A stretch of DNA of 39,098 bases from Gammaproteobacteria bacterium (GCA_029884425.1 JAOUHV010000026.1:1-39098); one strand, 5' to 3'; counted from the stretch's first letter, positions 17,626 to 26,687 are shown. A program made the numbers and translations. The notes: a model not told the origin generated them from the letters alone.

Positions 17626-18228
17626 ATGATTCGAGAGGAAAATCAGTCTCTTCTGCTGACCATCGCCCGCCGCGCCATTGAAACCGGACTACAATCCCCT
17701 GGCAGCCATTATTCGCCCGACGAACGCCAACTGCCTGCCGAACTGAAAAAAAATGGCGCGACTTTCGTCACCCTGCAAGTCAACCATCGGCTGCGTGGCT
17801 GCATCGGCTCGCTGGAAGCCTATCGGCCCCTGACCCAGGACGTCGCCGCCAACGCCTACGCGGCGGCATTTTCAGATCCCCGTTTCTCACCGCTGAGCAT
17901 GGCCGAATTCCATCAGTTACACCTCAGCATTTCCATTCTGACCGAACCACACCCAATCGAATTCAGCGACGAACCGGACCTGCTGCGCCAACTGCAGCCC
18001 GGCAAAGATGGCCTGATTCTGGAGTCGGGTCACCATCGCAGCACGTTTTTACCGTCAGTCTGGGAAACCCTGCCCGATAAAACCCTGTTCATCGAGCAAC
18101 TCAAACGCAAGGCCGGCCTGCCAGAAAGCTACTGGTCAGACCAGCTGCGCGTATCGCGCTACCACACCGAAAGTTTCGGTTGCGACATCAAGCCAACAGA
18201 TCAGGTCGCCTACAGCCATGGCCACTGA
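17626..18228 (+). CDS. amrA: AmmeMemoRadiSam system protein A (AMMECR1 family)
   Basis: 200 residues. Contains the AMMECR1 core: ATFVTLQVNHRLRGCIGSLEAYRPL (its LRGCIG motif is the family hallmark), then FSDPRFSPLSMAEF and the ISILTEPHPI strand. Begins 22 bp after amrB stops, same strand, so the two form an operon. Function unknown beyond the conserved association with MEMO and radical-SAM proteins. Convergent with the DUF1178 gene, 8 bp between stops. Confidence 0.92.
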   Translation: MIREENQSLLLTIARRAIETGLQSPGSHYSPDERQLPAELKKNGATFVTLQVNHRLRGCIGSLEAYRPLTQDVAANAYAAAFSDPRFSPLSMAEFHQLHLSISILTEPHPIEFSDEPDLLRQLQPGKDGLILESGHHRSTFLPSVWETLPDKTLFIEQLKRKAGLPESYWSDQLRVSRYHTESFGCDIKPTDQVAYSHGH

Positions 18229-18236
18229 TTCTGTGG

Positions 18237-18701
18237 TCAGTTGAGCTTGCTTTTGTCGATCGGCGCCAACGGCATGCTGAGCACTTCGATGCCTTCCTCG
18301 CGCAGTTCACTTAACTGATCGCCGCTGGCCACTCCGTGAATGTTGCGCTTTTCCGCCTCTCCGTAATGGATTTTCTTGGCTTCCTCGGCAAACCGGTTGC
18401 CCACGTCGTCGCTGTTGTGGCGAATAAAATCCTGCAAATGCGCCAAGGCTTTTTGCAGTAACGGCGGTACCTCGGACATTGCGGCGGGCGCGGGGACTGA
18501 AGAGGGCGTTTCGGTGGGACGGGGTTCCGCGCGCTTACCGGTCTGGACATAGCTTGCGGTGGGAATTTTCACGACCTTTTTGCTATCGCAAATCGGACAA
18601 CACAGCAATCCCGCGCCTAACTGCGACTGATAGTCATCAATGGAACGGAACCACCCTTCAAACTGGTGCGCCTGATCACAGCGCAAATCGTAAATCACCA
18701 T
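18237..18701 (-). CDS. DUF1178 family protein
   Basis: 154 residues. Starts MVIYDLRCDQAHQFEGWFRS and has a CPIC pair (CCPICDSKKVVKIPT), a zinc-ribbon-like N-terminus together with the first Cys. A Pro/Ala-rich linker (about 60-80) leads to a helical C-terminal half with FIRHNSDDVGNRFAEEAKKIHYG, conserved in DUF1178. Function not known; common in Proteobacteria as a single gene. Cytoplasmic. Confidence 0.85.
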   Translation of the reverse strand: MVIYDLRCDQAHQFEGWFRSIDDYQSQLGAGLLCCPICDSKKVVKIPTASYVQTGKRAEPRPTETPSSVPAPAAMSEVPPLLQKALAHLQDFIRHNSDDVGNRFAEEAKKIHYGEAEKRNIHGVASGDQLSELREEGIEVLSMPLAPIDKSKLN

Positions 18702-18746
18702 GCTTTGCTGCCACTAATAAACCTGACAGCTATTTTACCAGCTAAG

Positions 18747-19562
18747 TTAGAACTGCAAAGTCACACTAATAGCATCCATTTGACTGGCCGGCTGATAAAA
18801 TCCCTGTTCTATCTTTGATGCTCTGAAGCGGTAGCTATCGTAGGCCAATTTTACCGATACATAGCCGAACGGACCGCGGCACAAGCGCAAAAAATCCACC
18901 GAGGCAAATAAAGACGGCTCCGGACGGGGGAACAAGGTAATCGTATCAAGCGAGGCAAATTCCATAACATCCAGCGGATATTTCAGCCCTGCCTGAAAAT
19001 ATATCTGCGTATCCTGCCAGGACTGCAAACTGCCCAGCGCGGCACGCCCCGCCAGCACACGATACATCTCGTAATAGCCACGGGCATAATTGCCAGCTGA
19101 ATCCCTGGCACCTCTGAGCGAACGCACCCAGCTATTAACTTCCAGTCCACCGAGCATATCCACCCGGGGAGCAGTCAAACGCTGGCCAGCCATGAACATC
19201 ATTCGTCCACCCAGGTAATCGGTTTTGGTCTCTACTGAATTAAAATTCCCGGCCGCATCCTGCGATTTGCCATCGTAATTCACCCGACCGGTATACATCC
19301 GCAAATCGATTTCGTAGACCACCCCCATCAACTTTCGAGCATAGTTATGCTCCTTGACTCCCCACCCCCAACGACTACCGGACTCGGTCAGCAACAAACT
19401 GTCATCCAGCAAGTATTCGCGCCACTGATAATATTCAGAGGACAAGGTAAAATCCATTTCCCGATATGGCCAATAATTCAGCTTGCCCTGCTGCGCCTGA
19501 GAGTCCAGCGCAAACATGGCTAACAAAATCGCCATCAGACTACTTGCTTTTATGCGGTTCAC
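18747..19562 (-). CDS. Putative outer-membrane beta-barrel protein
   Basis: 271 residues. Signal peptide ending DSQA-QQ, then beta-strand-like alternating segments rich in Tyr, Trp and Arg (FTLSSEYYQWREYLLDDS, GVVYEIDLRMYTGRVNY, FGYVSVKLAYDSYRF) and a terminal AISVTLQF with Phe last, the usual outer-membrane assembly signal. No family recognised. It is monocistronic by position, 45 bp from the DUF1178 start and divergent from the PilZ gene. Confidence 0.7.
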   Translation of the reverse strand: MNRIKASSLMAILLAMFALDSQAQQGKLNYWPYREMDFTLSSEYYQWREYLLDDSLLLTESGSRWGWGVKEHNYARKLMGVVYEIDLRMYTGRVNYDGKSQDAAGNFNSVETKTDYLGGRMMFMAGQRLTAPRVDMLGGLEVNSWVRSLRGARDSAGNYARGYYEMYRVLAGRAALGSLQSWQDTQIYFQAGLKYPLDVMEFASLDTITLFPRPEPSLFASVDFLRLCRGPFGYVSVKLAYDSYRFRASKIEQGFYQPASQMDAISVTLQF

Positions 19563-19720
19563 GTCTCAACCTGTGTAAGTTAATGCCGCTTGGTTATTTG
19601 TATGCGTGCCATCAAAGATGACGAATAACCTTCAAATTTGGTGCCACTGCAACCGATACACCTTTGCAGACGGCTAAAATCAGCCGAATTTTCTGATTTG
19701 TCGGAAGGAATTACTAATTC

Positions 19721-20098
19721 ATGAGCACAAAAACTGCTGAAAAAAATCAACGTCGCTTTTCCCGCATCCCGTTTGAGGCGTCTGTGACCCTCAATTCGCC
19801 TAAAGGAAAATGGACAGGAAAATTGTTGGATATTTCGCTGAACGGCGTGTTGATCACCCGACCGCTAAGTTGGCTGGAAAACAACGAAAACCGCGTAATG
19901 CTGGAAATTCACCCGCCCGGTGAGCAGTTTAATATCCGCATGGAGGTGGAAGCAGTGCATGTTGAGAAGGAATGTGTGGGGCTGCGCTGCGTGCATATCG
20001 ATCTGGACAGCGTGTCGCATCTGCGCCGACTGATCGAATTAAATATCGGCGACGACGATATTTTGCAGCGCGAACTCACCGAGCTGATCAAAAACTAA
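19721..20098 (+). CDS. PilZ-domain protein
   Basis: 125 residues, GGAAGGAA before the ATG. One PilZ domain with the c-di-GMP signature in two parts: RRFSRIPFEASV (RxxxR) and DISLNGVLI (DxSxxG variant) about 28 residues later. Stand-alone PilZ proteins sense cyclic di-GMP and affect motility, attachment or secretion. The C-terminal helix-rich part (RRLIELNIGDDDILQRELTELI) matches the stand-alone 'PilZ plus helix' type. Confidence 0.92.
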   Translation: MSTKTAEKNQRRFSRIPFEASVTLNSPKGKWTGKLLDISLNGVLITRPLSWLENNENRVMLEIHPPGEQFNIRMEVEAVHVEKECVGLRCVHIDLDSVSHLRRLIELNIGDDDILQRELTELIKN

Positions 20099-20116
20099 CG
20101 ATGCAGCTGCCGCCGC

Positions 20117-21493
20117 TCAGATTAGTTGCAGCATTTCATCGATGCGCGCCACGGGCGTGATTTCCATGCCCTCGATGGGACGACGCGGCAAATTGGCGGC
20201 CGGCACAATTGCGCGTTTGAGGCCATGTTTTGCCGCTTCGCGCACTCGTTCTTCTCCGCCCGGCACCGGGCGGATTTCTCCTGCCAAACCGACTTCGCCA
20301 AAGATCAGCATGTCTGCCGGTACCGGACGATTACGAAAACTGGATAGCGCTGCCGCCAACACCGCCAGGTCCACGCCGGTTTCCGACACGCGAACACCGC
20401 CAACAACGTTGACGTAAACATCCTGATCGAACATCGCAATGCCGCCGTGCCGATGCAATACCGCCAGCAACATTGCCAAACGATTTTGCTCCAGGCCCAG
20501 CGTCACCCGGCGCGGATTGGCGGTGTGGCTTTCATCCACCAGCGCCTGCAATTCGATCAGCAATGGCCGACTGCCTTCGCGGGTCACGGTGATCACGCTG
20601 CCGGGCACCTGCTGCTGATGACGCGATAAAAAAATCGCTGAGGGGTTACTCACCTCGCGCAACCCTTTTTCGGTCATGGCGAACACGCCCAACTCGTTGA
20701 CCGCGCCAAAACGATTTTTCACCGCGCGTATCATGCGAAACTTGCCATCAGGCTCGCCTTCGAAATACAGCACCGTGTCCACCATGTGCTCCAGCACGCG
20801 CGGTCCGGCGATCACGCCTTCCTTGGTAACGTGGCCAACCAGAAACACCGCCGTACCGGTTCGTTTGGCGAACTGCACCAGTTGTGCGGCGCTCTCGCGT
20901 AACTGCGATACCGATCCCGGCGCCGACGTGACTGCCTCGGTGTAAATCGACTGGATGGAGTCCACCACCATCACCCGCGGTTTTTCCTCGTGCGCACGCG
21001 CCAGGATGGACTCGACCTGGGTTTCGGCCAGCAATCGCAACTGCTGCGCCGCCAGATTCAGCCGCTGCGCCCGCAGACTGACCTGCTGCAACGATTCCTC
21101 ACCGGTCACGTACAACACTGGCTGCTGCTGACTCAACGCCACCAGACTCTGCAACAACAAGGTCGACTTGCCGATGCCGGGATCACCACCGATCAACACC
21201 ACCGAACCGAATACCAGACCACCGCCCAGCACCCGGTCCAGTTCAGACAAACCACTGTCCACCCGCGCCTGATCAACATTTTCGACCTCGGCCAGACTCA
21301 GCACCCGCGACTCACTAACCACGTTGCCTGCATAGCCGGCAAAGCGGCTGCGAGCACCGGCAGACGCCAGGGTGGGCGCAACCACAATTTCAGACATGGT
21401 GTTCCAGGCGCCACAATCTGCACATTGCCCCGCCCATTTGCTGCTCTGCGAACCACAGTTACCGCACACATAGGCGGTTTTAGCCTTGGCCAT
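20117..21493 (-). CDS. radA: DNA repair protein RadA
   Basis: 458 residues, full length. C4 zinc finger at the N-terminus (CGNCG...CADCG), RecA-like ATPase with Walker A GGDPGIGKST, the RadA KNRFG motif, and a C-terminal Lon-protease-like domain (about 290-458) without catalytic function. Helicase-like protein that processes branched recombination intermediates. Last gene of the - strand alr-dnaB block here, with a structured 114-bp gap after alr. Confidence 0.95.
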   Translation of the reverse strand: MAKAKTAYVCGNCGSQSSKWAGQCADCGAWNTMSEIVVAPTLASAGARSRFAGYAGNVVSESRVLSLAEVENVDQARVDSGLSELDRVLGGGLVFGSVVLIGGDPGIGKSTLLLQSLVALSQQQPVLYVTGEESLQQVSLRAQRLNLAAQQLRLLAETQVESILARAHEEKPRVMVVDSIQSIYTEAVTSAPGSVSQLRESAAQLVQFAKRTGTAVFLVGHVTKEGVIAGPRVLEHMVDTVLYFEGEPDGKFRMIRAVKNRFGAVNELGVFAMTEKGLREVSNPSAIFLSRHQQQVPGSVITVTREGSRPLLIELQALVDESHTANPRRVTLGLEQNRLAMLLAVLHRHGGIAMFDQDVYVNVVGGVRVSETGVDLAVLAAALSSFRNRPVPADMLIFGEVGLAGEIRPVPGGEERVREAAKHGLKRAIVPAANLPRRPIEGMEITPVARIDEMLQLI

Positions 21494-21555
21494 GCTTACT
21501 CCCTGATTGTGATGTTTGATTGATCAGTCCGTTGGACAATGAGCGCGTCAGCCAA

Positions 21556-21591
21556 CCGATGAACATCGGCCAACCTCGGATAGGTTGGCCG
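21556..21591 (-). promoter_or_regulatory. Overlapping alternative hairpins between alr and radA
   Basis: CGGCCAACCT/AGGTTGGCCG (21567-21576 with 21582-21591) is a perfect 10-bp stem. CCGATG-AA-CATCGG (21556-21569) is a second one sharing CGG at 21567-21569. They cannot both form fully. No T-run follows, so this is not an ordinary terminator; it may be an RNA control element or processing site upstream of radA. Confidence 0.4.
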
Positions 21592-21607
21592 AAAAGACGG
21601 GGAAATT

Positions 21608-22687
21608 TCAACTATGAACGTGATCCAAACGCACCCGTGAGGTGATTCCGCACACCAGTTCGTAGGCAATGGTATTGGCATAGTCGGCAATCACTTCCGC
21701 CGCCAGCCCTTTGCCCCACAGCACCACCGGGTCACCGACTTTATCGTGGCTGTCCGGCCCCAGATCCACGCAGATCATGTCCATGCTGACCCGACCTGCC
21801 AACGGTACCTGACGACCATTGACGAGTACTGGCGTACCATTGCGCGCATGACGGGGATAGCCGTCGCCGTAACCTATGCCGATCACACCGATCCGGGTGT
21901 CACGCTGGGTACGCCAGGTTGCGCCGTACCCCACCGCTTCACCGGCCTTGATGTCATTGATCGCCATCAGACAACTGCGCAGCGTCATCACCGGACGCAA
22001 TCCCAGACTACTGGCCGGCTGATGACCAAACGGTGAAATGCCGTACAGGGCAATGCCGGGGCGCACCCAGTCAAAATGGCTCTGCGGCTGGGAAAACACC
22101 CCGGCGGAATTGGCCATGCTGCGCGGCAAATTCCAGCCATCGGTCACCTGATTAAACCGCTGCAGCTGGCGCTCGGTGCGGGAACTGTCCAGCTCGTCGG
22201 CACCGGCAAAGTGGCTCATCGCCGTGATGCTGGCAACATTGCGGCAGCTCTGCAATTGCTGCAACGCCTGAGCAGCGCTGTCCAGCGCAAACCCCAGACG
22301 GTGCATGCCGGTATCGATTTTGAGCCAGGTATGCAGCGGTCTGGACAAAGTGGTCTGCCGCAGCAAATCGATCTGCAACTGATGGTGCACCACCACCTGC
22401 AAGTCGTAACGAACGCAGGCTGCACGCTCTTCAGTATCAAAAAACCCTTCCAGTACCAGCAATGGTTTGGTGCAACCGGCCTGACGCAGGGCCACCGCCT
22501 CGCCCACGTGGGCGACACCAAACAAATCGGCAGCATCCAGCGAGTCAATCATCGACTCCACGTTGTGACCATAGGCATTGGCCTTGATCACCGCAATCAC
22601 GCCCGAGCGGGGCGCTACAGCACGCACCAGTTGTAAATTATGGCGCAGCGCCGAATGGTCAATGGTCGCTACGGCATGACAAATCAT
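21608..22687 (-). CDS. alr: Alanine racemase
   Basis: 359 residues, normal length. PLP-binding Lys35 in AVIKANAYGHN and the second catalytic region GIGYGDGYPR with the Tyr base; further motifs MSMDMICVDLG-like (here RVSMDMICVDLG). Converts L- to D-alanine for peptidoglycan. Its ATG overlaps the dnaB stop by four bases (ATGA), so the two are co-translated. Confidence 0.95.
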   Translation of the reverse strand: MICHAVATIDHSALRHNLQLVRAVAPRSGVIAVIKANAYGHNVESMIDSLDAADLFGVAHVGEAVALRQAGCTKPLLVLEGFFDTEERAACVRYDLQVVVHHQLQIDLLRQTTLSRPLHTWLKIDTGMHRLGFALDSAAQALQQLQSCRNVASITAMSHFAGADELDSSRTERQLQRFNQVTDGWNLPRSMANSAGVFSQPQSHFDWVRPGIALYGISPFGHQPASSLGLRPVMTLRSCLMAINDIKAGEAVGYGATWRTQRDTRIGVIGIGYGDGYPRHARNGTPVLVNGRQVPLAGRVSMDMICVDLGPDSHDKVGDPVVLWGKGLAAEVIADYANTIAYELVCGITSRVRLDHVHS

Positions 22688-24084
22688 TCATAACCCTCGT
22701 CATCATAAATGGTAGGCACATAGTCTTCGAATCGAGTGTATCGACCCAGGAAGGTCTGACGTACAGTACCGATGGGGCCATTACGCTGCTTGCCGATGAT
22801 GATTTCCGCGGTTCCCTTGTCGGGGCTGTCGGGGTTGTACACTTCATCGCGATAAATGAACACGATCAAGTCAGCGTCCTGTTCGATCGCACCCGATTCA
22901 CGCAAGTCCGACATAACCGGACGTTTGTTGGGGCGCTGTTCCAAGCTGCGGTTGAGCTGTGACAAGGCAATAACCGGCGCGTTCAGTTCCTTGGCCATGC
23001 CCTTGAGGTTACGCGAAATTTCGGAAATTTCCGAGGCACGGTTTTCATTGTTGCCCGGTACCTGCATCAGCTGCAAGTAGTCGATCACCACCAGGCCCAG
23101 CGGACCGATTTCCCGCGTCAAACGCCGGCAGCGGGCACGCAATTCGTTCGGGCTAAGCGCGGGGGTATCGTCAATGAAAATCGGCGCATCATTGAGGATA
23201 CCCACCGCGTTGGTGAGTTTCGGCCAGTCTTCATCAGCCAGATTACCCGAGCGCAAATTCTTCTGATCGATCTTGCCTATTGACGACATCATACGCATCG
23301 CCAGCGAGTCGCCCGGCATCTCCATACTGAACACCGCCACCGGCAAACCGGCCAGCACGGCGACATTTTCGGCAATATTCATCGCAAACGTGGTTTTACC
23401 CATGGATGGACGACCGGCAACAATGACCAGATCACCCGGCTGCAAACCCGCCGTCTGACCGTCAAAATCGGTGAATCCTGTGGGTACACCGGTAATGGGA
23501 TTGTCCTGCTGGAACAATTGGTCGATTTTGTCGACCGCGCGATTGAGCAGTTCGTTGATTCCGACAAAGCCCTTTTTACCCTTGGCGCCTTTTTCAGCGA
23601 TCTGGAACACCATGCGCTCGGCTTCATCGAGAATTTCTTCGCTGCTGCGACCCTCGGTGTTGAACGCCCGTTCGGTCAAGGTGCCACCAATGGTGATCAG
23701 GCTGCGCAAAATGGCGCGCTCGCGCACAATGGCCGCGTAGTGTTTGATGTTGGAAGCGCTGGGAGTATTTTTCGCCAAGGTCCCCAGATAGGCCAATCCG
23801 CCCACCTGATCCAGTTGATTGCGATTGGCCAAAAATTCTGAGACGGTAATTACGTCCAGCGGCTGATTCTGCGCTGCCAGTTGCGACAAGGCTTCAAAAA
23901 TCAATTTGTGATCGTGGCGGTAAAAATCTTCCTGAAGAATAACGTCCGACACCTGATCCCAGGTGCTGTTGTCCAGCATCAAGCCCCCCAGAATCGCCTG
24001 CTCCGCCTCCATGGAATGTGGCGGTATGCGTAGGCGTTCTGTTTGGGCATCTTTAATTGGCGATGAAATTACCGGGTCTGACAT
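22684..24084 (-). CDS. dnaB: Replicative DNA helicase DnaB
   Basis: 466 residues from the ATG at 24084. A TTG three codons earlier (24093) has AGGA at better spacing and cannot be excluded. N-terminal DnaB collar domain (RIPPHSMEAEQAILGGLML), linker, then RecA-like motor with Walker A GRPSMGKT, Walker B VVIDYLQLM and the arginine-finger segment. No intein. Hexameric helicase that unwinds DNA at the replication fork. Downstream of rplI beyond a terminator, upstream of alr. Confidence 0.96.
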   Translation of the reverse strand: MSDPVISSPIKDAQTERLRIPPHSMEAEQAILGGLMLDNSTWDQVSDVILQEDFYRHDHKLIFEALSQLAAQNQPLDVITVSEFLANRNQLDQVGGLAYLGTLAKNTPSASNIKHYAAIVRERAILRSLITIGGTLTERAFNTEGRSSEEILDEAERMVFQIAEKGAKGKKGFVGINELLNRAVDKIDQLFQQDNPITGVPTGFTDFDGQTAGLQPGDLVIVAGRPSMGKTTFAMNIAENVAVLAGLPVAVFSMEMPGDSLAMRMMSSIGKIDQKNLRSGNLADEDWPKLTNAVGILNDAPIFIDDTPALSPNELRARCRRLTREIGPLGLVVIDYLQLMQVPGNNENRASEISEISRNLKGMAKELNAPVIALSQLNRSLEQRPNKRPVMSDLRESGAIEQDADLIVFIYRDEVYNPDSPDKGTAEIIIGKQRNGPIGTVRQTFLGRYTRFEDYVPTIYDDEGYE

Positions 24085-24138
24085 GGCGTCCAATTACTGT
24101 CCTGATTTGATTATCCTGAATTAATTTTTTTGGGGCGT

Positions 24139-24176
24139 AAAAAAACGGCGCGGACCATCAGGCACGCGCCGTTTTT
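24139..24176 (-). terminator. Rho-independent terminator after rplI
   Basis: AAAAACGGCGCG and CGCGCCGTTTTT form a 12-bp stem with a 12-nt loop (24141-24176). On the - strand the stem continues into a T-run. It separates the ribosomal protein operon from dnaB. Confidence 0.88.
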
Positions 24177-24192
24177 CAAGATTGCTTACCGC

Positions 24193-24639
24193 TTAGGCGG
24201 CAGTTACAACCAGCTTCAGAACGCCGCTGACGTCTGCGTGCAATTGTACACTGATTTGGTATTCGCCCGCATAACGGATCGCACCATCAGGCAGAGAAAC
24301 CTCGCCCTTGGCCAGAGCAACGCCCGCAGCCGTTGTTGCGTCTGCGATATCGCGTGTACCGATTGAGCCGTACAGTTTGCCTTCGTCACCAGCTACGCTG
24401 CTGATCTGCACAGTCAATGCTTCCAGTTGCGCCAGGCGCGCCTGGGCAGCAGCCAGTCTTTCAGCCGCTTGCGCTTCCAAATCAGCGCGACGCGATTCGA
24501 AAGCTTGCACGTTGTTAGCAGTGGCAGGAACTGCCTTGCCTTGAGGAATCAGAAAATTACGTCCGTAACCAGCGCGAACGTTTACCCGGTCACCGATGGC
24601 GCCCAGATTTTTTACTTTTTCCAGCAGAATGATTTCCAT
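24193..24639 (-). CDS. rplI: 50S ribosomal protein L9
   Basis: 148 residues, canonical. Starts [36 protein letters not shown], the L9 N-terminal domain. A long connecting helix rich in Ala/Glu (about 45-78) leads to the C-terminal domain containing [18 protein letters not shown] ribosome binding site. Last gene of the S6-PriB-S18-DUF2232-L9 operon. Confidence 0.97.
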   Translation of the reverse strand: MEIILLEKVKNLGAIGDRVNVRAGYGRNFLIPQGKAVPATANNVQAFESRRADLEAQAAERLAAAQARLAQLEALTVQISSVAGDEGKLYGSIGTRDIADATTAAGVALAKGEVSLPDGAIRYAGEYQISVQLHADVSGVLKLVVTAA

Positions 24640-24691
24640 GGTTCTACCTCACGTTTCGTCCCCGCAGGGACGTCTAAAATCAAATAAATCG

Positions 24692-25588
24692 TTACAATTT
24701 CGCTTTGATGAATCGCCGCAGGTCTACCCAGGCATCCGCCAGGCCAGCCAGCGCCAGCAATACCGCCAGTTGTGGCAAGAAGAACATCAGCAGCACATAC
24801 ACGCCCAGCAACCAAAGTCCACTGACTCCGGCTCGCTCGGTCCAGCAATGCAACAATGCCAGCCCCGACACGGCATACAGCGCCACCGACACAATGGCCA
24901 TGTCCGCTGCCAAGCTGCCGATACCGCCACCAACCACGGCCCACACGGTAACCAATACGGTCAACACCGCACCGGTTTTATCCAGCCGAAGTTCATTGAA
25001 CTCCTTGCCGAACCCACCGGGGTTGTACAGCAATGCCTGCCACCAGCGCCCCAGGAACAACGCAATCGTTGCACTGAGCAAAAATGCCGAGGCCATGATC
25101 GCCGTCATCAACTGGGCGGTTGATCCCAGGACAGAGCTCAGGTCCAGCGCCTGTTTGTTCAGCGCGTCAGCCAAGACCTTGTCCAGCACCTGCTGCCACC
25201 AGCCAACCGTGTCGCCCAGCACCACGTGCATGCCGATCACCGCCAACAGGCCCAGCAAACCGCCTACCGCCATCGTCAGCGCCAGCGAAATGGAACGGCG
25301 CAACACCAGCGCCAGAATCCACACCGGCAACCACACCACCAGCGCAAAAATCAGCGCCAGCAGGGGCGAGTCGATCATCCACATCGACAAGGCCGCCATC
25401 GCCAAGCCGGCAATAGCTGCCACCACCAGTCCCGCCTGCGCGCCATTGCGCAGGGTGACCAGGGCGATAATGCCACCGCTAACATAACTGAACGGCGCCA
25501 GCACCAGTGACAACGCGGCAAACACCATGGTCACCAGCGCCGCCTGCATTTGGCCACGCATTATGTAGGTGGCCAGCGATTTCATCAT
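24692..25588 (-). CDS. DUF2232 (YybS-like) integral membrane protein
   Basis: 298 residues with about eight hydrophobic helices and no soluble domain. Gammaproteobacteria of several orders carry a DUF2232 gene between rpsR and rplI; the position here supports this call. Family members resemble ECF-transporter-like or polyprenyl-linked membrane proteins, but the role is not known. Two possible starts (MM). It lies in the operon, 43 bp after rpsR. Confidence 0.85.
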   Translation of the reverse strand: MMKSLATYIMRGQMQAALVTMVFAALSLVLAPFSYVSGGIIALVTLRNGAQAGLVVAAIAGLAMAALSMWMIDSPLLALIFALVVWLPVWILALVLRRSISLALTMAVGGLLGLLAVIGMHVVLGDTVGWWQQVLDKVLADALNKQALDLSSVLGSTAQLMTAIMASAFLLSATIALFLGRWWQALLYNPGGFGKEFNELRLDKTGAVLTVLVTVWAVVGGGIGSLAADMAIVSVALYAVSGLALLHCWTERAGVSGLWLLGVYVLLMFFLPQLAVLLALAGLADAWVDLRRFIKAKL

Positions 25589-25631
25589 ACGATCCTAAAC
25601 TTTATGTTTTCACCCAAAGGCGAACGCACAA

Positions 25632-25862
25632 TTAATTTTTGTGCGCGTCACAGTACGGCAGCAGAGCCAGGTAGCGAGCACGCTTGATAGCGCTGGTCAG
25701 CTGACGCTGGTACTTGGCTTTGGTGCCAGTAATGCGGCTGGGAACGATCTTGCCGTTCTCAGTGATGTAGTTGCGCAGGGTGTTCAGATCTTTGTAATCG
25801 ATCTGGTCAACGCCTTCAGCGGTAAAACGGCAGAACTTTCTGCGACGAAAATAACGAGCCAT
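25632..25862 (-). CDS. rpsR: 30S ribosomal protein S18
   Basis: 76 residues, standard length. Begins [13 protein letters not shown] and contains [27 protein letters not shown] and [11 protein letters not shown], all S18 hallmarks. 3 bp after priB. Pairs with S6 in the small subunit platform. Confidence 0.98.
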   Translation of the reverse strand: MARYFRRRKFCRFTAEGVDQIDYKDLNTLRNYITENGKIVPSRITGTKAKYQRQLTSAIKRARYLALLPYCDAHKN

Positions 25863-25865
25863 ACT

Positions 25866-26174
25866 TTAATCTCCTATTTGGTTCTCAACGGACGTAGCGT
25901 GGACAATCAATTTGTACTCCCCGCTTTTGAATGCCGTCCGGTTCAAAAAACCCTTAATATCTACGTGATCCCCGGCCTTCAGCTTCGTAACCACTGCATC
26001 CAGTGATTCCCCGCTGGCCACAACCAAAACCCTAAACTGGATCTGGCGACTCAAGCCGGCCTCTTGTTGCTGCGATTGATGCTCAAGCAAAAAGCGGTTG
26101 AGAGGGACGCCTGCTGGGGTGACTCGGCGCTCAGGCGACCGACACACCACCCCGGTTAACTCAACGTGATTGAT
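25866..26174 (-). CDS. priB: Primosomal replication protein PriB (apparent AUC start)
   Basis: 102 residues if started at ATC 26174-26172. An OB-fold single-stranded-DNA-binding protein that links PriA and DnaT during replication restart. The frame reads (M)NHVELTGVVCRSPERRVTP...EHQSQQQEAGLSRQ, aligning closely with E. coli PriB ([21 protein letters not shown]...EHRSVQEEAGFHRQ). The conserved first strand NHVELTG lies upstream of the first standard start (GTG 26150), and the frame is closed by TGA only two codons before ATC. ATC overlaps the rpsF stop (TAATC, in the place of the common TAATG) and has GGTGA six bases before it. A start at GTG 26150 would give 94 residues and lose that strand. 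Confidence 0.85.
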   Translation of the reverse strand: MNHVELTGVVCRSPERRVTPAGVPLNRFLLEHQSQQQEAGLSRQIQFRVLVVASGESLDAVVTKLKAGDHVDIKGFLNRTAFKSGEYKLIVHATSVENQIGD

Positions 26175-26575
26175 TAGGCGTCACCATCAGCCATCGAATC
26201 ATCCGCTCTTGGCGCTTCCGCTCTCGGGCCACGGCCTTCGCGAGGGCTGCGCTCTTCTTCCTTAACCATCATTGGTGACAGATCGGTAACAGCGGCAGTA
26301 GTGGCGATAACCAGGTTACGCAGCACTGCATCGTTGAAACGGAATGCGGAAGCCAGCTCGTTCAGAGCAGACTGGCTGCATTCGATGTTCATCAGCACGT
26401 AGTGGGCTTTGTGAACTTTATCAATAGGATAGGCCAATTGACGGCGACCCCAGTCTTCCAAACGATGAATCTTACCGCCGTCACCTTCGATGATGGCGCG
26501 GTAACGCTCAACCATGCTGGAAACCTGTTCGCTCTGATCAGGATGAACCAAAAATACTACTTCATAGTGTCTCAT
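26174..26575 (-). CDS. rpsF: 30S ribosomal protein S6
   Basis: 133 residues. Begins [18 protein letters not shown]; middle [29 protein letters not shown] is diagnostic. Acidic Ser/Asp/Glu-rich tail (DDSMADGDA), common in gammaproteobacterial S6. GGAGAG site before ATG. First gene of the operon; promoter candidate at 26659-26687. Its stop overlaps the priB start. Confidence 0.98.
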   Translation of the reverse strand: MRHYEVVFLVHPDQSEQVSSMVERYRAIIEGDGGKIHRLEDWGRRQLAYPIDKVHKAHYVLMNIECSQSALNELASAFRFNDAVLRNLVIATTAAVTDLSPMMVKEEERSPREGRGPRAEAPRADDSMADGDA

Positions 26576-26658
26576 TATCTCTCCTTACGGATGTTAAAAG
26601 CCTTCCCCCAACATTGGAGGTAAAGCAAGGAGTTGTATTCATTTACAACAAGCGGCGG

Positions 26659-26687
26659 ATTTTAATACAGAAGCCCCCCGCCCACAA
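26659..26687 (-). promoter_or_regulatory. Putative sigma-70 promoter of the rpsF operon
   Basis: On the - strand: TTGTGG (26687-26682), 17-bp spacer, TAAAAT (26664-26659). It lies about 85 bp before the rpsF ATG. The leader between contains a short GTTGTA/TACAAC hairpin and a CCTCCAA/TTGGGGG stem next to CCG near the ribosome binding site, which could be the S6:S18 autoregulatory element; that is unproven. Confidence 0.45.

Noticed and set aside
19631-19646. Possible sigma-54 promoter before the gene at 18747-19562 (TGGCAC, 5 bases, TTGAA on the - strand)
   Set aside because: The near-invariant GC at -12 is GA here, so it does not meet the consensus.
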